DNA from: a virus
Length of the DNA stretch: 49,409 nt
IMG/VR virus record: IMGVR_UViG_3300047408_000062
Location: 1-49,409 of that record
Direction: 5' to 3' (one strand)
Below are positions 14,038 to 19,926 of the stretch, one piece after another. Within the stretch, counting starts at the first letter, position 1. Each line of letters opens with the position of its first letter. Made by a program: the position numbers and the translations under genes. Under the pieces are notes generated by a model, which made no database searches, was not told the origin of the DNA, and worked only from the letters and a program-made list of their open reading frames with translations.

Positions 14038-14392
14038 GGCTCTTCTCCTTTCCGGGCGGAATGACGCGGGTCAGCGCGTCGTGAATCGTCCACATGTCCT
14101 CGGTGGCACGGGTGCGTCCGGCGTCGTCGCCCGCCGTGTGTATCACCTGGTCGAACAGTCGGCCCAGCGCGGCAAGAGCCGCGTCATTCTTGGCGGTGGG
14201 GTCATGCGGGCACGGCTGCGGGCAGTCCAGCGAGCACAAGTGCAGTGCGTCGTTCTCGCTCGGTCGCTCCCAGAGCGGCATCCCAGCCTCGTCGGTCTCA
14301 TCTGAGAACTCCAACGGACCTGGGGTGTCGACGTGAGTGCCGAAGGCGAACCAGCCCTCCGGAGGTGGCTTGAAGGTCACGGGGTCACTCAT
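14030..14392 (-). CDS. hypothetical protein with Cys cluster
   Basis: 120 residues. CSLDCPQPC with a neighbouring His suggests a metal site; a helical region (DAALAALGRLFDQVI) follows; ends TRVIPPGKEKSHE. It sits between two DUF6197-like genes. Shares two nucleotide blocks with the gene at 12427-12588. Confidence 0.65.
   Translation of the reverse strand: MSDPVTFKPPPEGWFAFGTHVDTPGPLEFSDETDEAGMPLWERPSENDALHLCSLDCPQPCPHDPTAKNDAALAALGRLFDQVIHTAGDDAGRTRATEDMWTIHDALTRVIPPGKEKSHE
14052..14198. repeat. paired blocks shared with 12455-12577
   Basis: CCGGGCGGAATGACGCGGG at 14052-14070 (identical over 19 nt) and GCGTCATTCTTGGCGGTG at 14181-14198 (17 of 18 identical to the other copy). Same order and orientation as the other copy, spacing 24 nt longer. 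Confidence 0.7.
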
Positions 14393-14822
14393 CGACGTTC
14401 CCCGACCTGGCGTCCTTCTCGGCCTTCATGAAGGTGTCCAGGACCTCCTGCTCGCCAGTGCCCTCGTGGTCGTTCCAGTGGGTGACCGCGTTGATGGTGC
14501 AGGAGCAGACTCCCTCCTTGGTGCACACCTGAGGAGAGTGGCCGATCTCCAGGTCGGCAGCCTTGGCCAGGGCGTAGGCCAGGGCCAGGGTGCGGTGGTC
14601 GGTGGAGCAGTCCTGCTCGTTGATGCCCAGCTCGTAGATGCCGGCACCCATCGCGCAGTAGCCGACCACCTCCCAGTTGATGGGCTCGTCGTCGTCATCG
14701 GCGTCGTCGGCGTACTCGTTCTCGACGATCCGGAACTCGCCCTTGACCCAGCCCTCCTCCTTCAGTCGGTCCCGGGACTTGGCCAGGAGGTCGGCCAGCT
14801 CGTCGTTCGACACGTCATACAT
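14385..14822 (-). CDS. DUF6197-like protein, copy 1
   Basis: 145 residues from MYDVSNDELADLL, the longest of three related genes: GWVKGEF, an inserted acidic stretch (YADDADDDDE), YCAMGAGIYEL, HWNDHEGTGEQEVLD and an acidic helical end. The start follows CGAAAGGAACACAAG. The insert and extra cysteines (CSCT) separate it from copies 2 and 3. Confidence 0.7.
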   Translation of the reverse strand: MYDVSNDELADLLAKSRDRLKEEGWVKGEFRIVENEYADDADDDDEPINWEVVGYCAMGAGIYELGINEQDCSTDHRTLALAYALAKAADLEIGHSPQVCTKEGVCSCTINAVTHWNDHEGTGEQEVLDTFMKAEKDARSGNVDE

Positions 14823-15147
14823 CTTGTGTTCCTTTCGGGTTGTTCTTGCAGGTACCACAGATACCGAAGGCGAGGATGACCTGCCTGCCTTCGATGGTCC
14901 GGACAATGTGTCCGGTGTAGAACGTCTCGGTGCCAATGTCCGGGACGTACTTGCCACAGCGGTCGCAGGTGCGCTCCCAGCGCGCCAGCTCCGCGCTGGT
15001 CATCTCGTGGTCTCCCTCATCGAGGAAGGAGAAGATGAGGGGCTGCTCTCCGCTTGCGATGTCGAACGCACCGGCCTCTTTCATCAGGGCGATGCGCTGG
15101 TCGACCTTCGCGATCATCCAGTCCTCTTCCTTCTCCGGCTCACTCAT
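14815..15147 (-). CDS. hypothetical zinc-ribbon protein
   Basis: 110 residues. Helical N-terminal half; C-terminal half has CDRCGKY and CGTCKNN separated by strands (HIVRTIEGRQVILAFGI), a treble-clef or zinc-ribbon arrangement. Overlaps the upstream gene by 8 bases. Confidence 0.7.
   Translation of the reverse strand: MSEPEKEEDWMIAKVDQRIALMKEAGAFDIASGEQPLIFSFLDEGDHEMTSAELARWERTCDRCGKYVPDIGTETFYTGHIVRTIEGRQVILAFGICGTCKNNPKGTQDV
14823..14842 (-). promoter_or_regulatory. start-associated sequence copy
   Basis: Minus strand AACCCGAAAGGAACACAAG before the ATG; core AAAGGAACA, with CCATG altered to CCCG. Confidence 0.5.
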
Positions 15148-15514
15148 GGGAGAAGGACTCGAGAGCGGATAGCAGACCGCCGGCCTGCTCCTCGGTGACC
15201 GTGATCGGTGCCGAGGTCTTCTGCTCGAGCTGCTTGGAGTTCTCGATGATCCGCTCCGCCGTGGTGGGCAGGTCGGATATCGGTACCTCCATCTCGTTGA
15301 TGTCGTAGGACAGCTCGTCGAAGTGGTACGCCAGGGCGTCCGAGATCTCCCCGTTGGTCCCCTCGACCTGAATGTTCTCGTCGTGACCGCAGTCGTCCTC
15401 ACTGCAGTCGTCGAGCCAGCCCACAGCGAGGTACCGATATGCGGCATCTACCGAGGGATGGAGCGATGCATAGACCTCACAGTCGTAGTGCGTCCACAAC
15501 ACGATCGTCTTCAT
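15140..15514 (-). CDS. first left-arm gene, hypothetical acidic protein
   Basis: 124 residues from MKTIVLWTHY. A short strand and then an acidic region with CSEDDCGHDE (possible metal site), and a helical C-terminus. Its start is decided by an excellent CCATGAAAGGAGAAGAC. It is the first gene of the leftward run after the control region, so it should be the most strongly expressed if the terminator before it is read through. Confidence 0.7.
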   Translation of the reverse strand: MKTIVLWTHYDCEVYASLHPSVDAAYRYLAVGWLDDCSEDDCGHDENIQVEGTNGEISDALAYHFDELSYDINEMEVPISDLPTTAERIIENSKQLEQKTSAPITVTEEQAGGLLSALESFSHE

Positions 15515-15536
15515 GTCTTCTCCTTTCATGGTTGTC
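15515..15536 (-). promoter_or_regulatory. start-associated sequence copy
   Basis: Minus strand GACAACCATGAAAGGAGAAG before the ATG of the first left-arm gene; one of the best copies. Confidence 0.7.
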
Positions 15537-15543
15537 CGGACAT

Positions 15544-15592
15544 GAAAAAAGCCCGGTGTCGAGGATGGTATGAACCACCTCCGACACCGGGC
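15544..15592 (-). terminator. strong intrinsic terminator
   Basis: GCCCGGTGTCG stem of 11 bp, extended above a bulge, followed by TTTTTT on the minus strand. It ends the tRNA-like transcription unit and stands before the first left-arm gene. Confidence 0.85.
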
Positions 15593-15635
15593 CGGTCCCC
15601 CGATCCCCCGCATGGGGCTGGGGATTGAAGGGGAG

Positions 15636-15700
15636 TGACGTAGCAGGAGTCGAACCTGCGACCACCTCGATGAGGTGCTCTACCGCTGAGCTATACGTCT
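15636..15700 (-). tRNA. tRNA-like element with shortened anticodon arm
   Basis: Minus strand begins AGACGTATAGCTCAGCGGTA. Acceptor arms GACGTA/TACGTC pair (6 bp; the 1-72 position would be A-A). The D-arm GCTC-AGCGGTA-GAGC and T-arm GCAGG-TTCGACT-CCTGC are textbook. Between them ACCTC-ATC-GAGGT leaves only a 3-nt loop in place of the 7-nt anticodon loop, so no anticodon can be assigned and total length is about 65 nt instead of 72 or more. No CCA is encoded. It should fold as the upper half of a tRNA but cannot decode. Either a degenerate tRNA or an RNA with another role. Confidence 0.65.
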
Positions 15701-15725
15701 CTTCATGAGGACATGCCTCATGAAG
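15701..15725. promoter_or_regulatory. perfect 10-bp inverted repeat before tRNA-like RNA
   Basis: CTTCATGAGG-ACATG-CCTCATGAAG. It lies 4-5 bases after the predicted +1 and ends where the tRNA-like acceptor stem begins; a 5' hairpin in the RNA or an operator in DNA. Confidence 0.7.
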
Positions 15726-15735
15726 AACTACGTTC

Positions 15736-15764
15736 AGTATAGCATATACACTACAAAAGCACAA
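15736..15764 (-). promoter_or_regulatory. leftward promoter of tRNA-like unit
   Basis: -35 TTGTGC, 17-bp spacer, -10 TATACT on the minus strand. The spacer carries TGTAGTGTAT four bases before the -10, the element shared with the promoters at 2963 and 15971. It overlaps the tail of the preceding terminator. Confidence 0.75.
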
Positions 15765-15765
15765 G

Positions 15766-15789
15766 GGCCCCATCCCGAAGGATGGGGCC
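15766..15789 (-). terminator. terminator with UUCG tetraloop
   Basis: GGCCCCATCC-CGAA-GGATGGGGCC, a 10-bp perfect stem; minus strand reads a UUCG loop and then CTTGTGCTTTTG. It ends the small RNA that starts near 15964. Confidence 0.8.
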
Positions 15790-15964
15790 TGCTCTGGAGG
15801 TCCGGTGCCCCTCATGTGCGACTACTTGTCGCGGGGTCTTATCTCGGATGACTCCGGGGGGAGTACTCCGCGAGCTCGGTTCGCATTGAAGCTACTTGCG
15901 AGCCCGCCGGCGGCGTCATCTATAGCTGCCACCATGAGCTACTTGGTATAGAACTTTCACTCAT
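15766..15964 (-). ncRNA. putative small non-coding RNA, ~200 nt
   Basis: Bounded by a consensus promoter and a UUCG terminator, with no credible gene inside: the longest ATG frame is 26 codons with no Shine-Dalgarno. In the minus-strand RNA, AAGUAG occurs three times, each in or at the loop of a short hairpin: ACCA-AGUAGCUCA-UGGU, CGCA-AGUAGCUUCAA-UGCG and GCGAC-AAGUA-GUCGC. Repeated loop sequence suggests a protein-binding or base-pairing RNA. No known family recognised; not 6S, tmRNA or RNase P by its layout. Confidence 0.6.
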
Positions 15965-15970
15965 ATACAC

Positions 15971-15999
15971 AGTATATGCCATACACGACACTTTGTCAA
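15971..15999 (-). promoter_or_regulatory. consensus leftward promoter of the ncRNA
   Basis: -35 TTGACA (perfect), 17-bp spacer, -10 TATACT on the minus strand; TGTCGTGTAT in the spacer four bases before the -10. The -35 overlaps the stop of the 101-residue gene. The strongest sigma-70-type promoter seen in the window. Confidence 0.85.
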
Positions 16000-16301
16000 G
16001 ACAACATGGACTGCACCTGGGCCAGAATCTGGGCGTCGGTGATGACCGCTTCGTTGGTCCCAGGGTCGTAGGGCACGTACGGGTCCGGCAGCGGGTCCGG
16101 GGGCGGGTTGGAGTTCAGGGAGTACTCCCAGGCGTCGTCCCAGTCCGGAGCAGCACTCCAGTACCGGCGGTTGGTGTAGGCCCAACGATCCGGGTCCTCC
16201 ATCTGGTCTGGGCCACCGCTCTGCTCGCCGGCGTAGCAGGCAGCCACCCGATGCAGCATGGCTGTGCTGGAGGCGATCTTGTCCTGGGTCAGGTAGCTCA
16301 T
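15996..16301 (-). CDS. hypothetical protein of receptor-binding cassette
   Basis: 101 residues. Helical N-terminus (ASSTAMLHRVAACYAGEQ), a Trp/Tyr-rich middle, a Pro/Asp-rich linker (NPPPDPLPDPYVPYDPG) and a short helix at the end. It follows the lectin-like gene by two bases and may be its chaperone or a small tail component. No family recognised. Confidence 0.65.
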   Translation of the reverse strand: MSYLTQDKIASSTAMLHRVAACYAGEQSGGPDQMEDPDRWAYTNRRYWSAAPDWDDAWEYSLNSNPPPDPLPDPYVPYDPGTNEAVITDAQILAQVQSMLS

Positions 16302-16303
16302 GA

Positions 16304-17842
16304 CTACACCTGTCTGCTGAGAGCGGTCTGGTAGGCCTGCACGATGTTGTACAGGTCGGTCACATTCTGGTCGTTCAGCCCCGAGCCGATCGAGGCGAAC
16401 CCCACCGGGATGTCGGAGCGGTTGTTGAAGTTGTTGATCGCACCGAGCCAGAGCGGACGATCAGGCAGCGCGACGGATGCTTCTGAGGACGAGCCGAGCT
16501 TGACCCCGTTCCGGTAGGGAGTGGTGGTGGTGGGACCGGTGCGGGAAGTGACGAACAGCCCAGAAGCCGCTGGTGAGGGAACGTTGGTGGAGGCGTTCTC
16601 GCTCATTCCGTAGTAGTAGGCGTTCACGCCCTGGTACCGGGCGATGATGTGGAACCGCGAGGTAGCCATGCCGCCCCAGTTGAACGCTCCGAACTCGGCG
16701 CGGTCTGCTGCCGGGGTGTCCTGGAGGCTGTACCAGGACAGATGGGTGGAGTCCTGGGTCAGGACACCGAGCGGGATGAAGTGGGTGTCGGCGTAGCCAC
16801 CGTTGGCCTGCTGGCCCTGTGCGTTCGCCCGGTAGCCCAGGGCTGTGGAGTGAGTGGTGGAAGGAGCGTTGTAGTAGGTCAGCCGGTAGGCAGCATCAAG
16901 GTCCCGAGGGTCCTTCAGGTTCCACCTGTGCAGGGCTGCGGTGCCACCGATGAACGGGTAGATGGCCTGCATCTTGGTCCACAGCCCAGCGGCCTTCAGG
17001 TCCTTGACCAGCGCGTCGAGCTTGTGGCCGTAGGTGGGCTCGTCCAGCCCGGTCGCCGCGAGGTAGGCGGTGGCGTCCGGGTCGTAGGTGTACGGCTTCG
17101 GCAGCCCCCACTTCGTCTGCAGGTAGTCCTCGACCTGCTTCCGCTCGGCATCGAGGAGCTTGCGGTTGTAGATGATGAGCTCTCCGACCTCGATGTCCAT
17201 CGACTCAGTGGTGGACACCTGGTCGTAGCCACTCAGACCCCAGCCGTTGGTGAGGCCTTGGGCACTGCTAGTGACGACTCTTCCGTACACCGTGCCGTTG
17301 ATGTAGAACCCCATAGTTCCAACCGAAGAACTGGAGTCAGCCTCGTACAGCTTCCAGGAACCAGGCGCTGTACCCCAAGGTGAAGCACCGCCCCCGTTGG
17401 GGCCGAGCCACGTTGGGTAGAAAGTGTCCTGGCCTGTGGTGTGCATCCCGACCAACAGGTTCGAGGGTGGGTAGCAGACACTCCATCCACGGCCTACGCC
17501 GGGACCTACCCAGCGAACCGTGTAGAGCACAGTCCAGTCGTCAACCGGGTAGGGCCAGTCCCCTCTGACCCGACCCTCGTTGGCCTTGAACCGGATGGTG
17601 GGACGACCGTTCTGGGGTACGCCGGCGGTCATCACCGGAGTGCCCACCACCCGTACAGCCGCTCCAGGTCCCCGGTTGGGCCAGGTGCCGGCTGCGTAGT
17701 CCTCTGCCCTCAGCCAGGTGACCAGGCCGGAGAGGGCGTTGGGTTTGAAGGTGGGCTGCCAGACCAGGTTGGAGCCGAGGTACATCTTGTCCACGGTCTG
17801 GGTGCCGAGACGCAGGGTGTCGGCATCGTTCAGGACGGGCAT
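16304..17842 (-). CDS. LamG/lectin-like tail protein, probable receptor binding
   Basis: 512 residues from [12 protein letters not shown]. After ~35 residues there is a concanavalin-like domain: SGLVTWLRAEDY, then strands through DWTVLYTVRWVG and MGFYINGTVYGR to ELIIYNRKLLDAERKQVEDYLQTKWG, the classic end of phage LamG domains. From ~residue 275 a second beta-rich lectin-like unit repeats the theme (RFHIIARYQGVN, ...YRNGVKLGSSSEAS, PLWLGAINNFN, DQNVTDLYNIVQAYQTAL). Such proteins bind host surface sugars. The start shares bases with the stop of the collagen-like gene. It is the distal element of this cassette. Confidence 0.8.
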   Translation of the reverse strand: MPVLNDADTLRLGTQTVDKMYLGSNLVWQPTFKPNALSGLVTWLRAEDYAAGTWPNRGPGAAVRVVGTPVMTAGVPQNGRPTIRFKANEGRVRGDWPYPVDDWTVLYTVRWVGPGVGRGWSVCYPPSNLLVGMHTTGQDTFYPTWLGPNGGGASPWGTAPGSWKLYEADSSSSVGTMGFYINGTVYGRVVTSSAQGLTNGWGLSGYDQVSTTESMDIEVGELIIYNRKLLDAERKQVEDYLQTKWGLPKPYTYDPDATAYLAATGLDEPTYGHKLDALVKDLKAAGLWTKMQAIYPFIGGTAALHRWNLKDPRDLDAAYRLTYYNAPSTTHSTALGYRANAQGQQANGGYADTHFIPLGVLTQDSTHLSWYSLQDTPAADRAEFGAFNWGGMATSRFHIIARYQGVNAYYYGMSENASTNVPSPAASGLFVTSRTGPTTTTPYRNGVKLGSSSEASVALPDRPLWLGAINNFNNRSDIPVGFASIGSGLNDQNVTDLYNIVQAYQTALSRQV

Positions 17843-18225
17843 CAGCCGACGATCACGTAGAGGGTGTTCGGGTCCTTGGTGGACAGGGCCGTGTACGCCG
17901 CCTGGGTCATCGTGGCCCACACGCCGGAGGCTCCCTGGACACCCGGTGGACCCTGCTGTCCGGTCGGTCCAGGTGGTCCCTGCGGCCCCGTAGAGCCTTG
18001 GACGCCCTGTGGCCCGGGAACAGTCGACGCGGGCCCCGTAGGGCCTACTGCGCCTACGGCTCCTTGTACGCCTCTAGGCCCCGTTGAACCAGGCACCCCG
18101 ATGGTGACTCCCTGCATGGGGACATTGACCACAGGCACAGGTGTGGGGTTGGCGGCTATGACCGTAGCGGCCTGGATGTCCACGGTGAGAGTGGTCTGAG
18201 GAACGGCTGCACTGACCGAGATCAT
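17842..18225 (-). CDS. collagen-like tail fibre protein
   Basis: 127 residues: a short beta-like N-terminal segment ([19 protein letters not shown]), about 16 Gly-X-Y triplets (residues ~49-98; [17 protein letters not shown]), and a C-terminal unit ([22 protein letters not shown]) of the type that often follows phage collagen stalks. Predicted trimeric stalk linking the beta-sandwich protein to the lectin. Coupled on both sides by TGATG. Confidence 0.8.
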   Translation of the reverse strand: MISVSAAVPQTTLTVDIQAATVIAANPTPVPVVNVPMQGVTIGVPGSTGPRGVQGAVGAVGPTGPASTVPGPQGVQGSTGPQGPPGPTGQQGPPGVQGASGVWATMTQAAYTALSTKDPNTLYVIVG

Positions 18226-18587
18226 CAGTGGGTCACGTCCAGCTCAGCTGAGAAGTCACCTGCACAGACCGTGATCGGGTCGTCGGTTCCGATCACCATC
18301 TGCATGTCCCAGACGCCCTTCTGGGTCACGTTCGTCCCCAACCAGGTCCGGACATCATCTCCGGGCCAACGGACCATGGTGACCCCGGTAGGACCGTCCA
18401 CGATGGTCACCACGGCATCCAGAGAGGCGGCGTCTATCTTGGTCACCCTGGCCGAGGCGGTGAAGACCGCTCCGGTGATGTTCATGGCCTTCCCGCCCTG
18501 CTGGATGTTCACCTGGAACTCGTTGAGGTCACCGGCACGGATGCCGGTGATATCCACCTGAGCAGGTCCTAGCGGGACAGCCACCAT
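18225..18587 (-). CDS. beta-sandwich tail accessory protein (BppU-N-like)
   Basis: 120 residues, nearly all beta: [58 protein letters not shown]. This resembles the N-terminal beta-sandwich of phage baseplate upper / tail accessory proteins that cap the tail tip; the assignment is by pattern. A protein of similar type lies at 34469-34852. The start follows GGAGAC inside a large inverted repeat. Confidence 0.65.
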   Translation of the reverse strand: MVAVPLGPAQVDITGIRAGDLNEFQVNIQQGGKAMNITGAVFTASARVTKIDAASLDAVVTIVDGPTGVTMVRWPGDDVRTWLGTNVTQKGVWDMQMVIGTDDPITVCAGDFSAELDVTH

Positions 18588-18589
18588 GT

Positions 18590-18627
18590 CTCCACGGTAA
18601 CGGTGTGCGCTCGTCGTTACCGTGGAG
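18590..18627. promoter_or_regulatory. 13-bp perfect inverted repeat between divergent genes
   Basis: CTCCACGGTAACG ... CGTTACCGTGGAG with a 12-nt spacer. Read on the minus strand its end GTGGAG is the Shine-Dalgarno of the leftward gene; on the plus strand GTGGAG also lies just before the rightward gene's GGGGAGG. Either RNA would fold its own Shine-Dalgarno into the stem. It may also be an operator. Confidence 0.75.
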
Positions 18628-18643
18628 TGAGGGGAGGTACCCC

Positions 18644-18892
18644 ATGCCACAGAAACGACTCCGGGATCGTGATACCGGGGACCTGATGGTCCTGATGGTG
18701 GCGGGGACGATCTGTGGCACCGTCCTGTTCACGGTCGTCGCATCCTTCGTCTTCAAGATCATCAACCCCTCCCAGGACCTCAACAAGACGTTCGTGCTGG
18801 TGGCGGACATCCTCAACACCCTGATCGGTCTGCTAGCTGGTTTCCTGGCTGGTAGAGCCGAGCTGGCGAAGAAACCGAGGGATGAACCATGA
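18644..18892 (+). CDS. membrane protein with two TM segments
   Basis: 82 residues from [17 protein letters not shown] lies upstream. Charged N-terminus, TM1 ([24 protein letters not shown]), a short loop with [10 protein letters not shown]2 ([20 protein letters not shown]) and a basic tail. Topology resembles small phage holin-like or tail-region membrane proteins. Coupled by ATGA to the membrane-anchored collagen-like gene. Confidence 0.75.
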   Translation: MPQKRLRDRDTGDLMVLMVAGTICGTVLFTVVASFVFKIINPSQDLNKTFVLVADILNTLIGLLAGFLAGRAELAKKPRDEP

Positions 18893-19434
18893 GACGCAGC
18901 GTGCTACTGGTCTCCTTCGGAGCCTTGATGGCTCTGTCCATCTACCTGTCCTTCCTCACCGCCAGTATCAAGACCGATGTGATCGAGGGTGTGACCACTC
19001 CGGTGAGCACCACCATCGCTCCCACCCCCATCCCTGGTCCCCAAGGACCTGCTGGTCCCCCAGGTCCGAAGGGTCCGAAGGGACCTGCCGGCCAACCTGG
19101 GAAGGATGGAGTGAACGGTCAGAACGGCCAGGACGGTTCCTCTGTCACCGGTCCTACAGGTCCCACTGGTGCTACCGGCAGTACCGGTCTCCAGGGTGAG
19201 CCTGGGAGGCAGGGTGGGAGAGGTCCAGCAGGTCCTACTGGGCAGAAGGGAAACCGTGGAGAACCCGGACCCAGAGGTCCTGCCGGACCTCGAGGTCCCA
19301 TCGGACCACCTGGACCCTCTACTCCGCCAGGGGCATGTCCACCCGGCTTCACCTTCCAGGTGGTGGCTGTCCACCAGAGGGCACCTGTGGATCGTGATCT
19401 GACTGTGGCTGTGTGTGTCCAGGATGGTCAGTAG
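18889..19434 (+). CDS. membrane-anchored collagen-like protein
   Basis: 181 residues. An N-terminal hydrophobic segment ([21 protein letters not shown]) acts as signal anchor. Residues ~48-148 are mainly Gly-X-Y triplets with short breaks, and a small C-terminal domain ([18 protein letters not shown]) has two cysteines. A collagen stalk on a membrane anchor is unusual for a virion protein; it could be displayed on the infected cell. Confidence 0.8.
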   Translation: MRRSVLLVSFGALMALSIYLSFLTASIKTDVIEGVTTPVSTTIAPTPIPGPQGPAGPPGPKGPKGPAGQPGKDGVNGQNGQDGSSVTGPTGPTGATGSTGLQGEPGRQGGRGPAGPTGQKGNRGEPGPRGPAGPRGPIGPPGPSTPPGACPPGFTFQVVAVHQRAPVDRDLTVAVCVQDGQ

Positions 19435-19621
19435 GGATGATCGTGAAGTCCTTCCTGGACCGGTACCGGTGGTACTGAGCACGAGCCAGGTCCAAGCCAT
19501 CGAGCTTCCACTCTGGTCGTACCTCACGACCCCATGCTGGTCTGACGATGTAGACGGGCCCTGATCTACCTCCACTACCGCCACGGGCTCCTTTGGAGCC
19601 TCGGCGCTTCGCCCTGGTCAT
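19349..19621 (-). CDS. possible antisense gene, basic protein
   Basis: 90 residues from [15 protein letters not shown]. Very basic start, then [16 protein letters not shown] and an Arg-rich helix. GGGGGG...GTAGAG lies before the ATG. The last ~28 codons overlap the end of the collagen-like gene on the opposite strand and look like its shadow, so the real product may be shorter or absent. Confidence 0.35.
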   Translation of the reverse strand: MTRAKRRGSKGARGGSGGRSGPVYIVRPAWGREVRPEWKLDGLDLARAQYHRYRSRKDFTIIPTDHPGHTQPQSDHDPQVPSGGQPPPGR

Positions 19622-19926
19622 CTCTACCCCCCATCCCCCCACGATGTTGGGGGGAGCTCTCGAACCGCCGGGGACCTTTCCGGCACGCGGTCGCAACCGC
19701 CTCTGACGCGGGTGTCTCCGGGTGACCTACCGGGTCCTGCTCGGCTTCACGCTGCCGCTGCGTTGCATGTGCTCTCCAGTTGTTGACTGGAAGCGACAGG
19801 AGATGACAGATACCATCAACATGCGCTACCTAGACAGAGCGCACGTTAGACCTCTCTAAGCGGATGGGTCAACAGCTCCGAGGCCCCGGTTATCAGCCGG
19901 GGCCTCGTTGACGTCTCGGGAGGATC
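19622..19926. other. intergenic region with hairpins
   Basis: No confident gene. It holds a C7/G7 hairpin (19635-19654), CCAGT-TGTTG-ACTGG (19776-19790), a GCGCT/AGCGC stem (19823-19842), an 18-codon frame MTDTINMRYLDRAHVRPL (19803-19859) with GGAAG about 9 nt upstream, and the terminator-like hairpin at 19879. May be a leader or untranslated RNA. Confidence 0.4.
19879..19907. terminator. terminator-like hairpin
   Basis: CGAGGCCCCGG pairs perfectly (11 bp) with its complement around a 7-nt loop; only TTG follows on the plus strand, so termination would be weak. Confidence 0.55.

Noticed and set aside
15477-15815. 112-codon minus-strand ORF across the control region
   Set aside because: It crosses the tRNA-like element, a terminator and a promoter and has no Shine-Dalgarno.
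15636-15964. tmRNA spanning the ncRNA and the tRNA-like element
   Set aside because: The tRNA-like part has a full D-arm and its 5' and 3' halves are contiguous, the order is wrong for a one-piece tmRNA, and a terminator and a promoter separate the two RNAs. No tag frame was found.
15841-15964. Short frames (14 and 26 codons) inside the ncRNA
   Set aside because: No ribosome binding site, and they overlap the hairpins; kept as non-coding.
18590-18627. Invertible-segment boundary for phase variation of tail genes
   Set aside because: No second copy of the 13-bp arm was seen elsewhere and no recombinase gene is nearby.
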